From contig JASANE010020146.1 of assembly GCA_030248225.1 (NCBI GenBank), forward strand, positions 1 through 64,000: a stretch of DNA of 64,000 nt, in the 5' to 3' direction. The position numbers were made by a program, and so were the translations under genes. The notes under the pieces are model-generated. The model made no database searches. It was not told the DNA's origin and saw nothing but the letters and a program-made list of their open reading frames with translations. The stretch is from Trileptium ribeirensis. Lineage: Eukaryota > Nematoda > Enoplea > Enoplida > Thoracostomopsidae. Positions 57,493 through 64,000 of this stretch are shown here, one piece after another (within the stretch, counting starts at the first letter, position 1; each line of letters opens with the position of its first letter).

Positions 57493-58375
57493 ATTCTACT
57501 GTTGCACTGTCTAAAATACATCAACATAAAGTTTCACTTTAGACCAAACAATTTTTCTTCATAAGATAGGCATGTCAAACAGTTATAATAGGCAAGAACT
57601 AGCTACCTTCTGATGTGTTAGTGGGTATAACCAGTGTTTTATACTTCCAAACATGTACAGTAGGAGCATTTCCTGTCTCCGAAATTCTACATAAGGCATT
57701 TGTGATGTTGAATATATGAAACCTGGAAGGATAGAATATATGCGGTAAAATTGCCAGTTGGCGCTTAAAAATTTGCGGACAAAACCGTGACGGTTGCCGT
57801 GCCTCAGTTTTAAACAGCTAGCGGGATATAGCAATTGGGTTTGCAAAATTTTGCAGTAACCATGTTGTACAATGCAATGCAGCATAAGCAAATTATGCGT
57901 GACAAGCAAACTTTATTTAACAAACAGGTCATGAAGCATCAAGATCTGCCGACATACTGCTTACATCTGTTGTTGACTAAGTAACTCATACCTGTAGTTG
58001 CTTCTTATGATACTCTTTGCTTAAATTACGATAGTTTTAACATTTCTTCGTAAAAGTGCTGAAAAATTGTTTAGTCTTATTTAGAGAGTGCTTGCAGTAA
58101 TGTAAAAATGAACGTTTTGGCAGCTGCTGAGATGCAATTACGCAACCGTGTTTACAAAAATACGGGTATCTTTATGAAATACTCAACTAATTGCTGCGAG
58201 TTTTTCTGCCTTTTAAAACAGGGATTGCCTATGAATTTTTTAAAACTTGTTCACTGTCTCACTTGCTCTTCAAAGAAAGGTAATATATATACCACGCAAT
58301 TTTTACTATATTCATATGCTGAATTATATATATAGTAAACGTATATAACGTAAATCTCTATTATATAATTATGTA
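57493..58375. other. unassigned AT-rich stretch
   Basis: Short ORFs only (57583-57909 minus and 58108-58335 plus), without recognisable domains or convincing splice sites. Confidence 0.35.
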
Positions 58376-59191
58376 ATAACGGTGACGCAGCTGCATGGCT
58401 CAACTTCCTAACACCATGCCCTTACGACCCCGGCTATCATAACCTCAAGGGTGGACCCTGAGTTTTCCGATTTAGCCACTTTTCTTGGTCAGTCCCAAGA
58501 AGTTATGGAGCTTAGCTGGCCGCAGGTGCGCTTCACGGGGTGTGTTCGGACCCCGCCCGATTGGTTGCGCACGTGTCTAGTATCCTGGTATGATCGCTGA
58601 GGTCCCCCAGGGAGGTTGACACCGAAACCTGCTCACAGGTCATAATGTCAAACCGATATTCCCTGTCCTAATCTAATGGAAGTTGTTTAATCCAGCATAA
58701 CCTAGTGTGAAAAGGCGTGATTGTTGATGTTTACTAGGTGAATTTTAAGTTCCACTGAGTTTATCCTGAGATGAACACTTTGTCCGTTGTAGCCATGTGG
58801 CCCCCACAGGGTTCCGACTGTCCCTGAGAGTTTAACGTCGGACTACTCAGCTCGCATCTTAGTAATCTGGTTGTGTTAATATCTGGTGATAATGTTTTCC
58901 TAGTAAATTTTATCTTTCGTGTGAGTGTGACTATTAAAGCAGTAAATTTGATCAGTAATTTGGTGGACCACTCTCGCCGCAATTCTGTATCCATCATAAT
59001 GAACAATGGTGGCGAACCGCACATGTCAGGGCTTGGAATATTCCCTTCGTCAAGCCGTGGCACGAGAGGTTGGCCCGTCCGTACGGACGTACTTATTACG
59101 CTAAAATATCAATAACGCTGGACACCTCCGGCAATTTTCAAGCGTTTATTTCCAATATAATACAGAGCCAGTCAATAACAGGAAATCGAAA

Positions 59192-59626
59192 TCAAGCATG
59201 AAACAATATGCGCTGCAATAGAAACTCTCTACTGATCAAGTCGTTCGTACCCTTGTCCATTTCTAGGAGGGGACAGGGGGCGCGAGCGAAGACGTTCCCG
59301 GAGATACCGGGCCAGAATCTGTACCCGCGGCGTGCAATTAAGCCCGCTATGACGCGGGCAATGCGTACTGGCGTTCTTCGAAGTTCGCTCTTAATAACGC
59401 GCGGCGTTATACGTGTTGAAGAGAGTATGTGGGGTAGCAAAAGGTCGAGCGACGTCCTAGGTCCGTCGTAGATCTGCCTAGCAATGACGACGGATACCAG
59501 GCGGGCCGCTCGAATACCGAAGATGCGCAGGGTCGGCGTCGTACGATTGCAGTCACGCGGGTTAGGGCACACAACTGAGTCTCCTTCGTAGAAAGGGCGC
59601 AAATCATAGTACGGCGAGAACGGCAT
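59192..59626 (-). CDS. hypothetical ORF, 144 codons
   Basis: ATG at 59626 (MPFSPYYDLRPFYEGDSVVC) to a stop at 59192. The frame is Arg/Ile/Leu-rich with IARVIAGLIARRGYRFWPGI in the middle. Antisense frames are also open, as expected in GC-richer DNA. No family is recognised. It is the longest ORF in the right-end region. Confidence 0.25.
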   Translation of the reverse strand: MPFSPYYDLRPFYEGDSVVCPNPRDCNRTTPTLRIFGIRAARLVSVVIARQIYDGPRTSLDLLLPHILSSTRITPRVIKSELRRTPVRIARVIAGLIARRGYRFWPGISGNVFARAPCPLLEMDKGTNDLISREFLLQRILFHA

Positions 59627-60452
59627 TCTATGGTACAGATCAGAGCGTGGTTATATTAAACATGTCAAGTATGGTACAGTTCGATGCATGGCTATGGACA
59701 GTTACGCAGTCATAGTACAAGCGAGCGAACAATAATTATGATCATGGCGTAGACAAGATACCACTATGTTAGATCAGAATATGAGAGTCACGTCAGATGT
59801 ACATTCTAGATCCTACAAATCCTACCTATCGTCCCTATCGAGTGTCTAGCAACGTTCTGCCCTTAAGACCGACCTCACACTAAGTGATAACCATTTCTCT
59901 CAGTATCTTAAGTAGAGCTCGATTGTCGCGAGTCCTAAGCATCCGCGTAGGGTTACTTCGTGACGGTGGGGGTCGATATTGAGGGTGGTAGAGTAACTGT
60001 TAGAACATACACTACTTGTCCGGGGCGCCGTTTGGTTTACTTGGCGGAGTTGTCTCTAGTAACTTTTCGACGAGCTGAATAGGTGCGTATACCGGCACTG
60101 GCCATTCTTACAGTCTTATCGGCGACCAGCGTCGCTGTCCTAACAGTTTTAGAGCGGGTCATTATGCCTACCCTATGGTTTTAGCTAGGTTGGCACTCTG
60201 GGGTTGTGTTTTAATGTCGGAGCATGGGGCAGACGCGTCTGCGTCCCTTGGGGTTGGCGTTTCTTCGGTTTGTTTCTTTCCGTTTCTTTTGTCTCTTTGT
60301 CTTCTTGGTTGCCTTTTTCTTTTCGTCCTCACTCTCTCTAACTCATCCTATTGCCTTAATACACTGTACTCATCGAAATTGTACAGTGTCTCAACTGCAC
60401 TATCGAAATTGTGCAGTCGAGTTATCACTAAAATTTTATTGAAATTTATCAG

Positions 60453-60530
60453 AACTCGATAGTCGAGTGGATAATACGGAAAAATCTGCAGCGGGCTTAA
60501 ATTCCCCGTGCAGGGTCGAAACCTAACAAG
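60453..60530 (+). repeat. tRNA-like sequence (pol III boxes)
   Basis: The A-box-like TAGTCGAGTGG (60460-60470) and B-box-like GGTCGAAACC (60514-60523) are about 44 bp apart. Between them, CGGGCTTAAATTCCCCG forms a stem with a CTTAA loop. The outer stem is poor. It is likely a tRNA-derived SINE head or pseudogene. Confidence 0.4.
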
Positions 60531-63086
60531 GGAAACTGAAAAAAGGGAGAGAGAGAAACACAGTAAACCTCAAAGCAAGGGCCTACATAGTACATAGCCT
60601 AACGGGCAACCAGTGATAAAATAGAAAATTGCTTAAACTCAGCGATCAAATCGCTCCAAAAAGAAAACAGGGTTTTGCACTTGCTCGGTTTGGGGTCAAG
60701 ATGATTCGCGAGAGGTCGCGATTTTTCTTTATTGAAAAGAGGATGTTATAGTCCATTTCCGCTGTTTAAGAGCGGGGCATGGTGCCGGGCTTTTGGGAGC
60801 GGGCACAGTGGTGGATTGTGATCACGAACCATGCGGTTGGTTCGTTTTAGTACGGGGAGTTTTTCCTACTTATTATCGCCGAGCTTAACCACGTCTACGT
60901 GCTATAGTGAGCGTTGGTAAGCTTGATCGTTGAGCCAAGACGATTTCGTAGCGAACAAGGGGAAGTAATATCTTTTACCAGCGCCTAGTAGGTTCAGTCG
61001 TGAGGGGCTGCCGAGGACTCGTGACGTCGGTAGCTGGTCCTTAGTCAATGCTGGTGATAACCGTCTAGCTAGAGAGCAAACCGGGTGCTGGCAAAATCGT
61101 ACTAAGATTGTATAAAAACTATCGCTCCTTTCGGAGTGCCAATACCTTATGCTTAAGCAGAGATTACTAAAATTTGTGCAGTCTTTTGAATTCCCTAACT
61201 TTTCTTAACTCATCCTGATAAATGAAATTTTGGGGCTTCCTAAAGCCCGACGGAGGCTGATCCTCCGTCCCCAACCGCAACGTCAGTCCAAGCTCAAGCA
61301 GCGGCATGAGCATCGAACAGTCCACGAAGCTAGAAAGTTGTAAACCATAACCCTAAGCAGAAACAAGCAAAAATGCAAATCCCTACGGTTTCATGGTAAA
61401 ATTTTACCGTGGTCAGCTCAGGAAAATTCGACAGCCCTAACTGAAAAGTAAGAAGTCATGAAAAACATGGACGAGAGGCGTACATCATTGGTTTGTCTTA
61501 CCTATGACCACGGGGAATCAGAACTACTTCGACTTTGGTGTCCCCAACTTAACACCTTCCGTGCATTCGCTCAGGATGCCCAAAACGGAACTCGACTGGA
61601 GGAGGTTTGTCAAGAAACTTGTAAAAGTAGAGCAAGTTGGCATGTAAAACGGAGCGTCCACTAACGGACGTGAGTGTCAACTAGTGCTACAAAGATTTTA
61701 CTTTGATGAACGGTCTGTTACAACCACAAATGGGGAAGATAAACCCCCATGCGCTCGACTCTCATCCTGACTTACTAAGTTCGATCCGGGACAGCAACTG
61801 CTAGTCCCTTCCGTGAGACAAAGGATGCCTACACGGGTCCTCTAACGTCGAATCCCATTCCAAACCGAGAAAACAAAAGCACAAGAAAGTCAAAAATCGA
61901 GGCGAAACCATGAAATAAAACTAAAGCGTCGGAGTCGGTCAGTAAAGTCGACCGAACTCCGCGCTGCCGAACTCGAACTGATTCCCAGAGACGACACGGT
62001 AGTCGTCGCCTCAAAATTTTCGCCTATATTGAAGGATAGCGATTTTTTCGCTATCCAATCAGAGAAGATCTTTTGACGCCCACTTTTTCGAGTTCAAACC
62101 CGGGCGCCCAATCGAAAAATTCCCGAGATTTTGATTTTTACAGCTATCGTAGACCCTGGGTCCCCTTTGGAGAGAGTCGGCTTCAATCGAAATCGGCGAC
62201 ATCAAATTTGAACCCTCCGAATACTCGGATGTCGACCATCTGTGAGTTTTCTCCCAAAAACTCAGCTCTTACCCCATCTGTATTCCCAAAATCTTGTCAG
62301 AAACTTATCCAAAATCCATTACTCAGATCTTTTAAATTTCTTACCTAACTTAGATTGGTCGTCATCCCCCAAATGTCCCACGAAAACGGTCAAATCACCC
62401 GTCAAATTTAAAATTTCAAAACCAGGTTTGGTGCATAAGCATGCTTGAAGTAAGCTGGAATCTATCTTTTTTGTCTTCTTGTCCTCATTCATCAAATTTC
62501 CCCCAGCTAACTCGCCGATTTGAGGTCAAATTCCAGCTATTTAGCGAGTTAGCTGCCTCATCCATCACCCAATTAAGCTTATTTAGAGGCCATCTGGGGT
62601 TAAATCTTTACTGCTAAATCCATGGGTAAACTTGCAAACATTGCACGTTGATATGTTGGCTTGAAAGATAAAGCCAAACATTCCTAACATTCCTAGCTAA
62701 TGGCTTTTCGCATATCCCGATAGGACGTCTTTGGACGTCCCAAAAAGGGGGGAAACCGAAGGTGAGAATGAGCTGATTTCGCGGTCGGGGGCGCAGCACA
62801 TTCCCAGGTATCCTTTGACCTATTGGGGGTCCCATTTAGGAACTCCCAGGGCCCACGGAAGGGCCCTAAACCTACCCCCGTCTTTCCTAGTCCTATGCGT
62901 CCAGTCCGTCCGTAAAACTTATCAATTTAGTAGAATTTTACATGTCCGTCCTCGTCTGTCCTGTTTTTTTGTCATGTTCCTACATACTATATATATACAT
63001 ATATACATGTATATCTCTATATACATACACATATACATACAATACTCATGAACACATACACACACTACACATGAGACACACAGGCG

Positions 63087-63114
63087 ACTTGAGCGAAAGA
63101 AAGGTCGCTCAAGT
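63087..63114. other. perfect hairpin, 10-bp stem
   Basis: ACTTGAGCGA (63087-63096) and TCGCTCAAGT (63105-63114) are exact reverse complements around an 8-base loop AAGAAAGG. Confidence 0.85.
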
Positions 63115-63133
63115 TCACACCAGAAACACGCAG

Positions 63134-63170
63134 AACAACAACAACAACAACAACAACAACAACGACAACA
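63134..63170. repeat. (AAC)n microsatellite
   Basis: About ten AAC triplets with neighbouring ACAACGAC variants. The Asn- and Val-rich open frames across 62942-63454 on both strands come from this and the adjoining simple sequence. Confidence 0.95.
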
Positions 63171-63459
63171 AGAACGCAGCAGCTACAACAACAACGACAC
63201 ACACACAATACAACCACGACGACAGCGACAACCGACCAAAGAAGTCGGTTAGAGAGAGTGAAAAAAGTAAAAAGGAAAAGCGGAAAAGAAAGGGCACGGG
63301 AAGGGAGGCGGGACAGGGGGTTCCCGAGGGATTTTCGAGGGGCTGGGGCAAAATTCAGTCCCACGACGAAGAAGGGGGCCGAATGATACCAAACACGAGG
63401 GAGGTAGACGCAGTGGTGGGTCGGGACCCAATTTCGGGTTCCGACATGTATTAGCATAC

Positions 63460-63975
63460 AGGGTTTCGGCGGGGTTTTCCTGCTCCACCGGTTGGGAGGA
63501 GAGGCGCCCGCCGGGCATCGTTAAACTCGCCTTGGAAGGGGAGTTCCCTGCCTTAACGGCAGCGGTTGGAGGGGCACTAAAATCACGACAGATATAGAGA
63601 GTGTCGATAGTGGTGGGGGCGCGTTGTCGGCCGTCCCGGGTTAACGGGGCAACTGACGGAGCCCCGCTGGGTATCACTGAAGATGTCTCGACGTGGCGAA
63701 TTAAATGAGGGGCGATTTGCCTACTTTTGGATTGAGGTTAAATTTTCGGTTGGCTTGTACCCACTTTCAGTCGGTATGCCAAGTTGGGGGCACTTTGACG
63801 GGTTATAACGGGCTAACGAGAAGTCGGACAGAGACCCGCCGGATATCTTTGTACTCGCCAGGAGCAGGCGAGTAGAATGGGGGGTCGCATGAGCCTATTT
63901 ATGGTCAAGGGTCAAATACAAAGTTGGTACAAACCGACAGAATTTTATGTTGAATTTTCGTGGTGCATTATAAAA
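63460..63975. repeat. degenerate ~175-bp repeat at window end
   Basis: Three loosely similar blocks start near 63465, 63630 and 63795. Each has a GGG(T)TAACGGG-type start, then CCCGC-TGG/CGG-AT-ATC, then a GAATGGGGGG or GAATTAAATGAGGGG segment. Similarity is low, so the unit length is approximate. Confidence 0.45.
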
Positions 63976-64000
63976 CAGGGAAGTAAGCTATACGGCAGCA

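Larger units (their letters stand above)
58376..64000. other. compositionally distinct, GC-richer right end
   Basis: From about 58376 the sequence loses the A/T runs of the preceding DNA and becomes close to balanced in base composition, with many CG dinucleotides. No recognised gene, rRNA or transposase was found in it. It may be the non-coding part of a large element, a repeat-unit spacer, or sequence joined from elsewhere. Confidence 0.5.

Noticed and set aside
57583..57909. 108-codon minus-strand ORF
   Set aside because: It has no domain, no splice support and ordinary chance length for this composition.
62942..63454. 170-codon plus and 130-codon minus ORFs
   Set aside because: They span (TA)n, (AAC)n and purine-rich simple sequence and have no domain.

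Overview
The window is AT-rich eukaryotic DNA with short coding exons, GT-AG introns and abundant tandem repeats and transposons. It looks like an invertebrate animal genome. A nematode-like source is a guess, based on very small introns beside long repeat-filled ones and a Cys-rich secreted-type protein resembling nematode egg or surface proteins. Nothing looks prokaryotic: there are no operons, Shine-Dalgarno sites or CRISPR arrays.

Three protein-coding loci can be read by splicing exons by eye. (1) A minus-strand MSH6 gene (mismatch-repair MutS homologue). Twelve exons between 40013 and 25258 encode the lever end, clamp and complete ABC-ATPase. Walker A, Walker B, the signature and the His loop are intact. 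Up to four weaker in-phase exons lie upstream, to 45433. The mismatch-binding N-terminal half was not recognised. (2) Parts of a minus-strand type III geranylgeranyl-diphosphate synthase gene: exons 1 and 2 at 19658-18350 and a probable last exon at 9578-9358. The catalytic aspartate-rich exons were not found between them. (3) A plus-strand gene for a Cys-rich, Asn/Ser/Thr-rich, probably secreted or anchored protein (10289-12787), which lies inside the span of (2). A GPCR-like terminal exon at about 57185-57492 and a few other ORFs are weaker.

Layout: 1-6715 holds two arrays of one 122-bp minisatellite in opposite orientation, a perfect 102-bp tandem array, and a hAT-type element inserted in the second array. 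7022-9275 is a 72/78-bp satellite. 9358-19658 is the GGPPS locus with the nested gene, a MITE, a tandem array and two more hAT copies. 20991-22760 is a broken piggyBac-like element containing a poly-G tract. 25258-45433 is the MSH6 locus; its introns carry minisatellites, small inverted-repeat elements, a tRNA-like SINE head and a 5'-truncated LINE. 45434-58375 is mostly gene-poor AT-rich DNA with old dispersed repeats. From about 58376 to the end the base composition shifts to higher GC, with no recognised gene, a tRNA-like sequence, hairpins and simple repeats.

MSH6 and GGPPS are conserved housekeeping genes with no known joint role; the rest of the window is mainly repeat biology. I did not find a convincing new molecular system. 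The best candidates for a closer look are the nested Cys-rich gene, the upstream MSH6 candidate exons, the gutted-looking GGPPS locus, and the compositionally distinct right end.
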